Source of the DNA: Streptomyces cyaneochromogenes | GTDB lineage: Bacteria > Actinomycetota > Actinomycetes > Streptomycetales > Streptomycetaceae | Length of the DNA: 64,000 nt | Direction of reading: 5' to 3' | Assembly: GCF_003963535.1 (NCBI RefSeq) | Contig: NZ_CP034539.1 | Coordinates: forward strand, 1,364,001 to 1,428,000 | In this document: piece after piece, positions 41,811 to 54,018 of the stretch | How the letters are laid out: every line of letters starts with the position of its first letter | Position numbering within the stretch: position 1 is the first letter of the stretch | Notes under the pieces: model-generated | What the model was told of the DNA's origin: nothing | Seen by the model: only the letters and a program-made list of their open reading frames with translations | The model's database searches: none | Position numbers and translations under genes: made by a program

Positions 41811-44618
41811 CTACGGGGTCACGGTCACCCCGGGCGCCATCTCGGCGGTCCCGTTGGTCAGCTTCCCGGAGCCGGTGGCGCCTTCCGAGCTGACGAAGCG
41901 CAGCTCGTGGTTGGTGCCCCCCGCGTTGCCGACGGCGAGCAGGAGCGTGGACTGGTTGGCTGCGTAGGCGTTCTGGACGAAGGAGGTGATGTCGACGGTG
42001 ATGTCGCGGCCGTCGATGGCGTTGCCCTGGTGGGTCCCGCCGCCCTCGGGGACGATGGTCGAACCGAGCGTGAAGGTGGCCGACTTCGCGACGGAGGAGG
42101 TCGTGGCGGTGAAGCTCGGCCGGTTCTGCCAGGTCATCGTGTTGACCGGGCAGGACGTGCCGCCGCCAGTGCAGGTGGTGTCGCTGACGGGTTGCACGAG
42201 GAGCTGGTCGGTGTCAGTCGACGGGACCGACGAATAGCGGTGGCCGACGTAGGTGAGATGAAGTGTCGCCTGGGTCGGTGCCTTGGTGAGGCTGCTGAGG
42301 GGGAACTGGATGTAGGAGAGCTTTCCGTCCCCGGATCCTGTGGTGTACTGCTCGCCCATCAGGCCGACCCCGGTGTTGCGGGTGATGAGGGTCAGGTCAG
42401 AGGAGCTGTTCTTGGTCTGGTCGCCGGTCCACGCACCCACCCAGGTGTCACCGTTGGTGGGGGCGCCGGCCTTGACGTTCTGGGTCTGGCCGTTCGCGTC
42501 CGTGTAGGTGCTGGTCAGCGTGGAGACCCCGCTCGTCGTCAGCGGGAACTGGCCGGTGTATCTGACGAGTTGGCCCCCAACGCGAAGGTTCTTCAACGTC
42601 GCGTTCGTGACGCCGGTGATCGAACTGCTGCTCGTGCTCTGCTTCGAGAACCACACGTTGTCGAGTGTGAGTGTGCCGATCGGAACCCTGGTGTACGTGT
42701 ACGCGGTGCCCGACCCGTCGGGGTTGGGGGCGTACCCGTAGGTCGCCTGCTGCTCGGCGGTGATGGTCTGGATGGATCCGTTGCCGCCGTTGATCCCGAC
42801 CGGTCCCTTGGTGAAGCGGGAGTTGTCGATCGAGCTGTTCTTCACCACGATGCTCTGGAAGCGCGCGTACGGGTTGGGGCTGTTGTGCGTGAAGATGCCG
42901 CCGGCCGACGGCGACACGGAGTTGAAGTTGTCGAACGTGTAGTTGGTGAGCCGGTGTCCGTACGCGTGCCATCCGATGCGGATCGCGTTGCCGGCAGCGA
43001 CGGACCAGTTCAGCGTGTTGCTGACCGAGATGTTCTTCGTGTCCGCGGTGTCCCAGTGGTAGTTGTCGAACCCGAGCTCGTCCACGAGGGTGTCGTGGGC
43101 GCCCACCGCGTTGACATAGCCCTGGACGTCCGGGGTGGACGTGCCGAGCTGGAAGTTGTTCCACACGCCGGAGGCCAGCGGGGTGAAGCCGTCGCTGGGG
43201 TTGTAGTGGCCGGAGGCGAACGCGTCGTCGTTGCCGAGGGTGAAGACGCCGTTGGCGGTGATGTCCTGGCCGCTCGCGAAGTCCGTCCCGTCGACCCACG
43301 GCTGGCGGTACGGGGTGAGGGCCTTGATGTTGTTGAACGTCACCCTGCTGGCGGTGTGGGTCTCGTAGTTCCACTGCTTCGCGTCGCGCACGTAGGTGTC
43401 GTTGAACGTGATGTCCGACGAGTGCATGACCATGACGCCGCCCTGGTGCTGGCTGCGGTAGGCGTCGTGCAGGTCACCGCTGCTGCGGGCGTTGTAGTTC
43501 GCCACGCCGTTGCCGTCGAAGACGCCGCGGCCGGAGATTTCGATGTTGCTCGAGTTGATGATCCCGACCGCCGGCTCGAACGCCTCCATGTACGCCTGGA
43601 CCCGGTTCTTCAGCAGGGCCCCTTCGTCGGTGTAGATCCTCAGCTTGCCGCCCTTGAGCTTGCTGCCGTCCAGACCGTTGACCAGGAGACCGGACCACAC
43701 GTACGTGCCGTTCGGGAAGTAGAGCGTGTTGAGCGCCGTGGGGTTGGCTTTGATGGTGTCGATGGCGGCTTGCAGGGCGTACGTGACGTCATTGGCGGCC
43801 ATCGTCCGCACGTTCGGGTACCGCACGTTGACGCTGCTCGCGCTCACCAGGCTCCCGGCCGAGGTTTTCTGACCGGCGGGGACGGCGGTGCCGTTGACGG
43901 TCTTGCCGGCCATGGAGCTCGTCGTCGCGGCGGGAGCCTTCTGAGCCGCGCTGTTCGGGTTCTGCGCGAGGTACTTCGCGGCGAACTGCTGGAAGTTGAG
44001 GACACCGGTCTGCAGGTTGACGCCGGAACCGTCCGGTGCGCTCGTGGTGTTCGGGCGCCGCGCCGGGTCTTCCAGAGGGTCGTTGATGACCGCCAGGTAG
44101 GGCTGTCCCGTGGCGTTGGTCGAGTCCCCGTTGACCATCACGATCGCCTGGTTCAACCCGGCGTCGGCTGACATCCGGAACGTCAGGGTGTGCTTGTCCG
44201 CGCTCACCGAGACGCTGCCGGACGGGTAGTAGCGCGCCGGATAGATGTTCACCGTGTCGATCGTGGTGCTGGGCAGCGTGACCGTGATCATCGGTGTCCG
44301 GGAGTCCGACGCGAAGCGCGCGATGTCGAAGTTGTGGCCGTTCTGCGTGTACTTGACAGCCTGGACGGGCGTGCCGGCGACTTGCACCTGGTACTTGGTG
44401 GACGCCACGTCCGGAGACGTCGTCGTACCGCCTCCCACTCCCGTCGGTGCGTACGTGTGGACAGTGGTCGCGGCGTGTGCGGGGACGGTGCCGCTGAACA
44501 TGAGGCTCGCCGCCGCCATGGTGGCGCCGGCAACGGCCGCGATGAGGCGTTTCACGCGCGATCTGCGTCGCGCCGGGGCGGGGTTCGGGTCGGCGTCGCC
44601 GCCGGCCGGTCTGATCAT
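41811..44618 (-). CDS. Secreted parallel beta-helix glycoside hydrolase with C-terminal DNRLRE-type domain
   Basis: 935 residues. Signal peptide with basic start (RRRSRVKRLIAAVAGATMAA) ending near AHA-ATT. N-terminal beta-sandwich (about 55-170) of the GH49/dextranase style. A long central parallel beta-helix (about 270-690) contains GRGVFDGNG, GNDDAFASGHYN and FDNYHWDTAD, whose acidic clusters are placed like GH28/GH49 active sites. C-terminal DNRLRE module (about 725-925; LSYIQFPLSSLTKAPTQATL, WQNRPSF). A pectin/dextran-type polysaccharide is a likely substrate; given the neighbours, a pectic one. Exact GH family is uncertain. Confidence 0.82.
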   Translation of the reverse strand: MIRPAGGDADPNPAPARRRSRVKRLIAAVAGATMAAASLMFSGTVPAHAATTVHTYAPTGVGGGTTTSPDVASTKYQVQVAGTPVQAVKYTQNGHNFDIARFASDSRTPMITVTLPSTTIDTVNIYPARYYPSGSVSVSADKHTLTFRMSADAGLNQAIVMVNGDSTNATGQPYLAVINDPLEDPARRPNTTSAPDGSGVNLQTGVLNFQQFAAKYLAQNPNSAAQKAPAATTSSMAGKTVNGTAVPAGQKTSAGSLVSASSVNVRYPNVRTMAANDVTYALQAAIDTIKANPTALNTLYFPNGTYVWSGLLVNGLDGSKLKGGKLRIYTDEGALLKNRVQAYMEAFEPAVGIINSSNIEISGRGVFDGNGVANYNARSSGDLHDAYRSQHQGGVMVMHSSDITFNDTYVRDAKQWNYETHTASRVTFNNIKALTPYRQPWVDGTDFASGQDITANGVFTLGNDDAFASGHYNPSDGFTPLASGVWNNFQLGTSTPDVQGYVNAVGAHDTLVDELGFDNYHWDTADTKNISVSNTLNWSVAAGNAIRIGWHAYGHRLTNYTFDNFNSVSPSAGGIFTHNSPNPYARFQSIVVKNSSIDNSRFTKGPVGINGGNGSIQTITAEQQATYGYAPNPDGSGTAYTYTRVPIGTLTLDNVWFSKQSTSSSSITGVTNATLKNLRVGGQLVRYTGQFPLTTSGVSTLTSTYTDANGQTQNVKAGAPTNGDTWVGAWTGDQTKNSSSDLTLITRNTGVGLMGEQYTTGSGDGKLSYIQFPLSSLTKAPTQATLHLTYVGHRYSSVPSTDTDQLLVQPVSDTTCTGGGTSCPVNTMTWQNRPSFTATTSSVAKSATFTLGSTIVPEGGGTHQGNAIDGRDITVDITSFVQNAYAANQSTLLLAVGNAGGTNHELRFVSSEGATGSGKLTNGTAEMAPGVTVTP

Positions 44619-44732
44619 GCCTGTCTCTCCTCCGGACGAGACCTTTCCAGGTCTGTTCAGGCGCTCACCGCCTGCTGGAGACGGGGCGGAGCATTCGCGA
44701 GGGGCCAGGGTGACAACAGCACCACGTTGACC

Positions 44733-44745
44733 GATCCATGGGATC
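44733..44745. promoter_or_regulatory. GATCCATGGGATC palindrome near beta-helix gene promoter
   Basis: A GATCC-ATG-GGATC dyad 13 bases downstream of the -10 at 44759-44764. It differs from operators A-C and may belong to the LacI-type regulator encoded next door. Confidence 0.4.
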
Positions 44746-44758
44746 TGGCGTGGCGGGG

Positions 44759-44788
44759 ACGTTACTGCCGTATTTCCTGAGCCGTCAA
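44759..44788 (-). promoter_or_regulatory. Promoter of beta-helix hydrolase gene: TTGACG-N18-TAACGT
   Basis: -35 TTGACG (44783-44788) and -10 TAACGT (44759-44764) on the minus strand with an 18-base spacer, giving a leader of about 130 bases before the start at 44618. Confidence 0.62.
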
Positions 44789-44885
44789 TGCTCCGCGCAC
44801 GTCAAGTCGCTAAAACAATCATGACCTGCGCCTAGTGCCCTCACCGTGCTCCGTAACGGCTGAAGCACTGCCATGGCGCACAGTC

Positions 44886-44914
44886 TTGCCCTGCCGCGTG
44901 AGCCGTCCTACAGT
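44886..44914 (+). promoter_or_regulatory. Promoter of LacI gene: TTGCCC-N17-TACAGT
   Basis: -35 TTGCCC (44886-44891) and -10 TACAGT (44909-44914) with an optimal 17-base spacer, about 45 bases upstream of the LacI start. Transcription probably begins near 44921. Confidence 0.6.
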
Positions 44915-44959
44915 GACGCCACTTTCGTGGATCGATAAATGTTTCGGGGAGACTACGTG

Positions 44960-45961
44960 GTGACAATGGCGGACGTGGCCGCGAGGGCGGGCGTCACCAA
45001 ACAGACCGTCTCCAACGTGGTCTCGGGCAAGAAGGTACGGCCGGAGACCCTGGCGAAGGTGAACAAGGCGATCGCCGAACTCGGCTACAAGCCCAACCTG
45101 GTGGCGCGCTCGCTGCGCACCGGCAGCACGTCGACGGTGGGGCTGTTCGTGCCGTCGGTGGCCAACGCGTTCTATTCGGAGGTGGTCGAGGAGGTGGAGA
45201 ACCTCCTGGTCGGCCACGGATACAACCTGCTGCTCGCCACGACGCGCAACGACCCCGACTACACCCGGGCCCACCTGGAGAACCTCACCGCACGCTCGGT
45301 GGACGCACTGCTGGTCGCCGGGGACAACGGCGTCGAACAGCAGCTGCCGATGCTCGCCGAGGCCAACTTCCCGGTCGCGCTGTTCGCCTGGGAGGGCGAC
45401 CCGCCGACCACACTGCCGGTGGTGTCCATCGACTACCAGCACGCAGGCTTTCTGGCCGGGTGCCACCTGCGGGACCTCGGCCACCGGAACGTCGCGGTGA
45501 TCGCCGACCTCCCCGCGCACACGCCGCGCGTCGAGGGGCTGCGCCGGGCGTTCGCCCCCGACGAGCTGGACGACCGCAAGGTGTTCGCCTGCACCACCGA
45601 CGACGCCGCCGGCGGTTTCGCCGCGGCCTGCGCGGCACTGGAGGCGGATCCGGAGCTGACGGCGATCTTCGCCACCCACGACGTCCTGGCCGTCGGTGCC
45701 ATAGAAGCGGTGGTCCGGTCCGGGCGGCGGGTCCCCGACGACGTCAGCGTCGTCGGCTTCGACGACATCGCCCAGGTCGGGCGGATCCGACCGGCACTGA
45801 CCACGGTCACCTTCCCCAAACGCGAGATGGCCCAGCAGGCCGTCGAACTCCTGCTACGAGCCGTCGACTCCGGCCGGCCGCCGACCAACGTCGTATCGCT
45901 GCTGCGCCCGACCCTGACCATCCGGGACAGCAGCGGCCCCCCGCCCGGGGCGACCGCTTAG
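44960..45961 (+). CDS. LacI-family transcriptional regulator
   Basis: 333 residues from GTG 44960, chosen because GGGGAG (44946-44951) stands eight bases before it; ATG 44939 in the same frame has no ribosome site. LacI HTH (TMADVAARAGVTKQTVSNVV, hinge ELGYKPNLVARSLRTGST), then a periplasmic-binding-like sugar domain (VGLFVPSVANAFYSEVVEEV, DALLVAGDNG, SVVGFDDIAQVGRIRPALTT). It heads a run of same-strand arabinose-utilisation genes and probably represses them until an arabino-oligosaccharide binds. Confidence 0.93.
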   Translation: MTMADVAARAGVTKQTVSNVVSGKKVRPETLAKVNKAIAELGYKPNLVARSLRTGSTSTVGLFVPSVANAFYSEVVEEVENLLVGHGYNLLLATTRNDPDYTRAHLENLTARSVDALLVAGDNGVEQQLPMLAEANFPVALFAWEGDPPTTLPVVSIDYQHAGFLAGCHLRDLGHRNVAVIADLPAHTPRVEGLRRAFAPDELDDRKVFACTTDDAAGGFAAACAALEADPELTAIFATHDVLAVGAIEAVVRSGRRVPDDVSVVGFDDIAQVGRIRPALTTVTFPKREMAQQAVELLLRAVDSGRPPTNVVSLLRPTLTIRDSSGPPPGATA

Positions 45962-49063
<3,102 letters not shown>

Positions 49064-49130
49064 GCGGGCCTGGCCGCCCGCCCACCGACAGTCCAGCAAG
49101 TCAGTCCCCATCACGAAGGGTTTCCCTCAC

Positions 49131-50438
49131 ATGGACAGCACCACCATACGCAGCCGCAGACTCCTGGCGCTCGCCACCGCGGCGGTCATGGCATTCGGCG
49201 TCGGCGCGTGCAGCAGCGACAAGAACGACTCCGCCGGGGAATCGGGCCAGAGCGGGCCGGTGAACATGGAATTCTGGGGCTGGGCCGGCTACGAGGAGAT
49301 CGTCGACCAGTGGAACGCCGCCCACCCGGACATCAAGGTCACCTTCAAGAAGATCCCGTCGGGCCCCAAGGGCGGCTACGCCCAGATCACCAACGCGCTC
49401 ACCGCCGGCGAGGGCCCGTGTCTGGCCCAGATCGAGTACCAGAGCATCCCGTCGATGCTCGTGAAGAACACGGTCATGGACATCACGCAGTACGCGAGCG
49501 CCGACATGGACAAGTACGTCCCGTCGGCCGTCTCCTCCTCCAGCGTCGGCGACAAGGTCTACGGGGTTCCGGTGGACGTCGGCCCGATGGTCCTCTTCTA
49601 CCGCAAGGACCTGTTCGCCAAGTACGACATCACCAAGCCGCCGGCCACGTGGGCCGAGTACAAGGCAGACGCCGAGAAGGTCACCGCCGCCGACCCCAGT
49701 GTGAAGTTCGGCACCATACTCGGCGACGGCGCCGGTTTGGCGTCCTTCACCCTGCAGACCGGCCAGTCCTGGTACTCGACCCAGGGTGACAGCTGGACCG
49801 TCAGCATCGACAACCCCGGCACCCGCAAGGTCGCCTCCTACTGGCAGGACCTGAAGGACCAGGGTCTGGTGGCCAAGCACGGCAGCGCCTGGGACCCGCA
49901 GTTCAACAAGGCCTCCGAAGCCGGCAAGGTGCTGACGTTCATCAGCCCTGCCTGGGCCGCCGGCGGACTGAAGTCGGACCTGCAGAACCTGTCCGGCAAG
50001 TGGAGGGTCGCCCCGATGCCGACCTGGGAGGCCGGCGACAACAAGAGCGCCAGCGGCGGCGGCTCGGCCACCTCGGTGATGACCGGGTGCAAGACGCCCA
50101 AGGAAGCAGTGCAGTTCGCCGATTTTCTGTCCAGTGACCCGCAGGCCGTGAAGACGGGCATCGAAACCGGGCTGTACCCGGCGTCGAAGGCCGGACAGGA
50201 CGACCCGTCACTCACGGGGGGTGACCCGTACTTCGGCGGCCAGAAGGTCGGTGAGGTGTACAAGGCCTCCGCCGCGCAGGTGCCCAGCACCTGGACCAAC
50301 GGCCCGACCTTCCAGCAGGTCGAGACGGACTTCACCGCTGCCATAGGCAAGGGCACCCTGCCGGACGCGGTCACCAAGGTCCAGGCCTCGACGGTCGCCG
50401 CGATCAAGAAGCTCGGCCTTTCGGTGAACAACGGCTGA
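49131..50438 (+). CDS. ABC transporter sugar-binding lipoprotein
   Basis: 435 residues. Lipoprotein signal with lipobox GVGAC (lipidated Cys27) followed by a Ser/Asp-rich tether. Extracellular solute-binding protein family 1: VNMEFWGWAGYEEIVDQWNA, GVPVDVGPMVLFYRKDLF, FISPAWAAGGLKSDL. It captures an oligosaccharide, probably arabino- or galacto-oligosaccharide judging from flanking GH2 and GH51 genes, and passes it to the two permeases. Confidence 0.93.
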   Translation: MDSTTIRSRRLLALATAAVMAFGVGACSSDKNDSAGESGQSGPVNMEFWGWAGYEEIVDQWNAAHPDIKVTFKKIPSGPKGGYAQITNALTAGEGPCLAQIEYQSIPSMLVKNTVMDITQYASADMDKYVPSAVSSSSVGDKVYGVPVDVGPMVLFYRKDLFAKYDITKPPATWAEYKADAEKVTAADPSVKFGTILGDGAGLASFTLQTGQSWYSTQGDSWTVSIDNPGTRKVASYWQDLKDQGLVAKHGSAWDPQFNKASEAGKVLTFISPAWAAGGLKSDLQNLSGKWRVAPMPTWEAGDNKSASGGGSATSVMTGCKTPKEAVQFADFLSSDPQAVKTGIETGLYPASKAGQDDPSLTGGDPYFGGQKVGEVYKASAAQVPSTWTNGPTFQQVETDFTAAIGKGTLPDAVTKVQASTVAAIKKLGLSVNNG

Positions 50439-50538
50439 GGCAGCGGGACTTCAGCCGCCCCGAAGGATTCCCGCGGCCGCCCGTATCCGGCGCCGCGGGA
50501 ACCCGCTCCCTGACGACGAACCGCCCAGCGAGGTTTCC

Positions 50539-51519
50539 ATGAGCAGTCCCAGCAGCACCCGGACCGCGTCACCGCCGCGGTCGGAGCCCGCGGCCACCCG
50601 CCGCGCCTCCCCCGCCGGTCGGCCGCGGCGCGCCGGCCGCCGCAGCGCGTTGACCGCGTCGGGGTTCCTGGCGCCGTTCGCGGTCCTCTTCCTGACCATG
50701 ATGGTCGCGCCGATCTGTTACGCGATCTACCAGAGCTTCTTCACCGTCCGCCGCGCGGGGCTGTTCGGCGGTGCGCAGTCCACGGAGTTCGCGGGACTGT
50801 CCAACTACGCCGACGCCTTCAGCGACCACGACTTCGTCGCGTCGATCGTCCGTGTCGCGCTGCTGGGCTGCGTCCAGGTCCCGGTCATGCTCGGTCTGGC
50901 CCTCCTGCTCGCGCTCCTGCTCGACTCCCGCTCGGCCCGGCTGCGCAAGTCCTTCCGGCTCACGTTCTTCCTGCCCTACGCGCTGCCGGGTGCGATCGCC
51001 GCGCTGATGTGGTCCTTCCTGCTGGTGAAAGACCTCTCGCCGTTCACCGGACCGCTGTCCCACTTCGGGATCGACACCGACTTCCTGTCGCCGTCGTGGG
51101 TTCCGGTCTCGATCGGGAACATGATCACGTGGGGCTGGACCGGCTACAACATGCTGATCATCTACTCCGCGCTGCAGACGATCCCGGCCGAGGTGATGGA
51201 GGCCGCCGCGCTCGACGGCTGCACCGGATGGCGCCTGGCGTGGGCGGTGAAGATCCCGCTGGTGCGTCCCGCGCTGGTCCTGACCACGGTCTTCTCCATC
51301 ATCGGGACGGCACAGATGTACACCGAGCCCGCGGTGCTTGTCGGCGCGCGCATCCCGGGCGTCGACCCGAAGTTCTCCCCGATCATGAACACGACCGTGG
51401 CTATGGACGTGGGCGGCCAGAACCTGGCCGCCGCCCAGTCCGTCGTGCTCGCGCTGATCACCCTCGTGCTCTCGTTCGGATTCCTCAAGTACAACCAGCG
51501 CAAGGGAGCGATGGCATGA
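50539..51519 (+). CDS. ABC sugar transporter permease (MalF type)
   Basis: 326 residues, six TM segments after a basic N-terminal tail (PAATRRASPAGRPRRAGRRS). The cytoplasmic EAA loop EAAALDGCTGWRLAWAVKIP docks the ATPase. It overlaps the next permease by four bases. No ATPase gene is nearby, so the shared MsiK-type ATPase of Streptomyces is expected to drive it. Confidence 0.93.
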   Translation: MSSPSSTRTASPPRSEPAATRRASPAGRPRRAGRRSALTASGFLAPFAVLFLTMMVAPICYAIYQSFFTVRRAGLFGGAQSTEFAGLSNYADAFSDHDFVASIVRVALLGCVQVPVMLGLALLLALLLDSRSARLRKSFRLTFFLPYALPGAIAALMWSFLLVKDLSPFTGPLSHFGIDTDFLSPSWVPVSIGNMITWGWTGYNMLIIYSALQTIPAEVMEAAALDGCTGWRLAWAVKIPLVRPALVLTTVFSIIGTAQMYTEPAVLVGARIPGVDPKFSPIMNTTVAMDVGGQNLAAAQSVVLALITLVLSFGFLKYNQRKGAMA

Positions 51520-52403
51520 GCGTGATCCGGGCCGACCGGCCGATCCGACCGACCCGACCGGCCCTTCGCGGCACCGACATCGCGAGCAAGGTCGTCGTCA
51601 ACGGCGTGCTGGGCCTGATGGCCCTGTACACGCTGATCCCGCTGTGGTGGCTGTTCGTCTCCTCGACCAAGGCCTCGGGCTACCTCTACACCGGTACGCC
51701 GCTGTGGTTCTCCCACTTCGACCTGGTCACCAACATCAGAAACGTGTTCAGCTTCGAGGACGGCATCTTCTCCACCTGGCTCGCCAACAGCGCGCTGTAC
51801 AGCCTCGTCGGCGCCGCCGTCGGCACCCTGCTGTCCGCGATGGCCGGCTACGCGCTGTCCAAGTTCACCTTCCGCGGCCGTGAAAGCGTGTTCAACGTCA
51901 TCCTCGCCTCGGTTCTCATCCCGGCGCCGATGTTCGCCCTGCCGTTGTTCCTGCTCATGGCGAAGCTGGACATCACCAACTCCTACTGGTCGGTGCTGCT
52001 GCCCAGCTGCGTCAGCCCGTTCGGTGTCTACCTGTGTCGGATCTTCGCCGCGGCGTCCGTCCCGGACGAACTCCTCGAGGCCGCACGGCTCGACGGAGCA
52101 GGCGAACAGCGAACCTTCTTCCGGATCGCCCTGCCGCTGATGTCCCCGGCACTGGTGACCGTCTTCCTGTTCCAGTTCGTCGGCATCTGGAACAACTACC
52201 TGCTGCCCTCGCTCATGCTCAACACCCCCTCACTGCAGCCCGTCACGGTGGGCCTGGTGCAGTGGCGCTCGGAGTTCGCCAACGGAGTGCCGCCGCTGCT
52301 GCCGATCACCGGTGCGTTCCTGTCGCTGATCCCTCTGCTCGTCGCCTTCGTCAGCCTGCAGCGGTTCTGGCGCAGGGGTTTGACCGCAGGCGCCGTCAAG
52401 TAA
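51516..52403 (+). CDS. ABC sugar transporter permease (MalG type)
   Basis: 295 residues from ATG 51516 overlapping the previous stop. Six TM segments and the EAA loop LLEAARLDGAGEQRTFFRIALP; the N-terminal half shows the GYALSKFTFRGRE motif. It pairs with the preceding permease and the lipoprotein. Confidence 0.93.
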   Translation: MSVIRADRPIRPTRPALRGTDIASKVVVNGVLGLMALYTLIPLWWLFVSSTKASGYLYTGTPLWFSHFDLVTNIRNVFSFEDGIFSTWLANSALYSLVGAAVGTLLSAMAGYALSKFTFRGRESVFNVILASVLIPAPMFALPLFLLMAKLDITNSYWSVLLPSCVSPFGVYLCRIFAAASVPDELLEAARLDGAGEQRTFFRIALPLMSPALVTVFLFQFVGIWNNYLLPSLMLNTPSLQPVTVGLVQWRSEFANGVPPLLPITGAFLSLIPLLVAFVSLQRFWRRGLTAGAVK

Positions 52404-52450
52404 CGCGTTCGCTGCCCTACACCCTTCCTGAACCGCAAAGGACCACCGCA

Positions 52451-53950
52451 ATGCCCCGCGCCCACGTCACCCTCGACAAGCAGGCCGTCATCGCCCCTGT
52501 CCGACGCCGCACCTTCGGCTCGTTCGTCGAACACCTCGGCCGCTGCGTGTACACCGGGCTCTACGAGCCGGAACACCCGAGCGCGAACGACGACGGGTTC
52601 CGCATGGACGTTCTCGAACTGGTCAGGGAGCTGGGCACCAGGACCGTCCGCTACCCGGGCGGCAACTTCGTCTCCGGCTTCCGCTGGGAGGACTCGGTCG
52701 GCCCCCGCGACCAGCGCCCGGTGCGCCGCGACCTCGCCTGGCATTCCCTGGAGTCGAACCAGGTCGGCCTGGACGAGTTCGCCCGCTGGCTGAAGCTCAC
52801 CGACTCCGAGATGATGCTCGCGGTCAACCTCGGCACGCGCGGCATCCTGCCCGCCCTGGACCTGCTCGAGTACGCCAACCACCCCTCCGGTACGGCACTT
52901 TCGGATCTGCGTATCGCCAACGGCACGCCGGAGCCGCACAACATCCGCATGTGGTGCCTCGGCAACGAGATGGACGGGCCCTGGCAGACCGGTTTCCTGA
53001 ACGCCGACGACTACGGCAAGCTCGCCGCCCGTACCGCCGGCGCGATGAAGATGGCCGACAAGGACCTCGAACTCGTGGTCTGCGGCTCCTCCGGCTCCTG
53101 GATGCCGACCTTCGGCGACTGGGAGCGCACGGTACTCGAGCACACCTACGACCACGTCGACTACGTCTCCTGCCACGCCTACTACCAGGAGCTCGACGGC
53201 GACCTCGGCTCCTTCCTCGCCTCGGCGATGGACATGGACTACTTCATCGACACCGTGGTCGCGACCGCCGACCACGTGGGCTACAAGAAGCGCTCCAAGA
53301 AGAAGATCAATATCTCGTTCGACGAGTGGAACGTCTGGTACCAAAAGGAGTTCCACGAGTCCGACGAGGTCAACGACGAGTGGCGGCACGCCCCCCGGCA
53401 GCTGGAGGACGTCTACTCGGTGGCGGACGCCGTTGTCGTCGGCAACCTGCTGATGACGCTGCTCAAGCACAGCGACCGCGTCACCTCGGCCTCGCTCGCG
53501 CAACTGGTCAACGTGATCGCGCCGATCATGACCGAGCCCGGCGGCCCGGCCTGGCGGCAGACGACCTTCTACCCGTTCTCGATCACCAGCCGGCTTGCCG
53601 CCGGTGAGGTGATCCGGCCCGTTGTCGAGGCGCCGACCTACACGACGGCACGCCATGGCGAGGCGTCCGTCGTCGACGCCGTCGCCACCGTCGACGAGGA
53701 CCGGGCCGCGGTTTTCCTCGTCAACCGTGGGCTTACGCAGGCCACTCAGGTCACGGTCGATGTGCGCGGCCTCGGCTCCTCGCGGATTCTGGAGGCGGTC
53801 ACACTCGCCGACAAGGATGCGTACGCGAAGAACACACTCACCGACCAGAACCGCGTGACCCCGCACGCGAACCCGAGCGCGACCCTGTCCGACGGGCTGC
53901 TCAGCATCGAGCTGCCGCCGGTGTCGTGGACCGCAATCGCGCTGGGCTGA
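52451..53950 (+). CDS. GH51 alpha-L-arabinofuranosidase, intracellular
   Basis: 499 residues, no signal peptide. Acid/base Glu173 in CLGNEMDGPWQ and nucleophile Glu292 in ISFDEWNVWY, with FGSFVEHLGRCVYTGLYEPEH and VRYPGGNFVSGFRWEDSVGP typical of the clade. ATG 52451 follows AAAGGA. It removes arabinose from imported oligosaccharides, completing the pathway of the LacI/GH2/ABC operon, of which it is the last gene. A 68-bp gap separates it from the converging alginate-lyase gene. Confidence 0.95.
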   Translation: MPRAHVTLDKQAVIAPVRRRTFGSFVEHLGRCVYTGLYEPEHPSANDDGFRMDVLELVRELGTRTVRYPGGNFVSGFRWEDSVGPRDQRPVRRDLAWHSLESNQVGLDEFARWLKLTDSEMMLAVNLGTRGILPALDLLEYANHPSGTALSDLRIANGTPEPHNIRMWCLGNEMDGPWQTGFLNADDYGKLAARTAGAMKMADKDLELVVCGSSGSWMPTFGDWERTVLEHTYDHVDYVSCHAYYQELDGDLGSFLASAMDMDYFIDTVVATADHVGYKKRSKKKINISFDEWNVWYQKEFHESDEVNDEWRHAPRQLEDVYSVADAVVVGNLLMTLLKHSDRVTSASLAQLVNVIAPIMTEPGGPAWRQTTFYPFSITSRLAAGEVIRPVVEAPTYTTARHGEASVVDAVATVDEDRAAVFLVNRGLTQATQVTVDVRGLGSSRILEAVTLADKDAYAKNTLTDQNRVTPHANPSATLSDGLLSIELPPVSWTAIALG

Positions 53951-54018
53951 GTGACGGTCACCGCCGCCGGCAAGCCCGACTGTGGTCAGTCACCGGATTT
54001 GTTGTGTCACCGCGGGTG

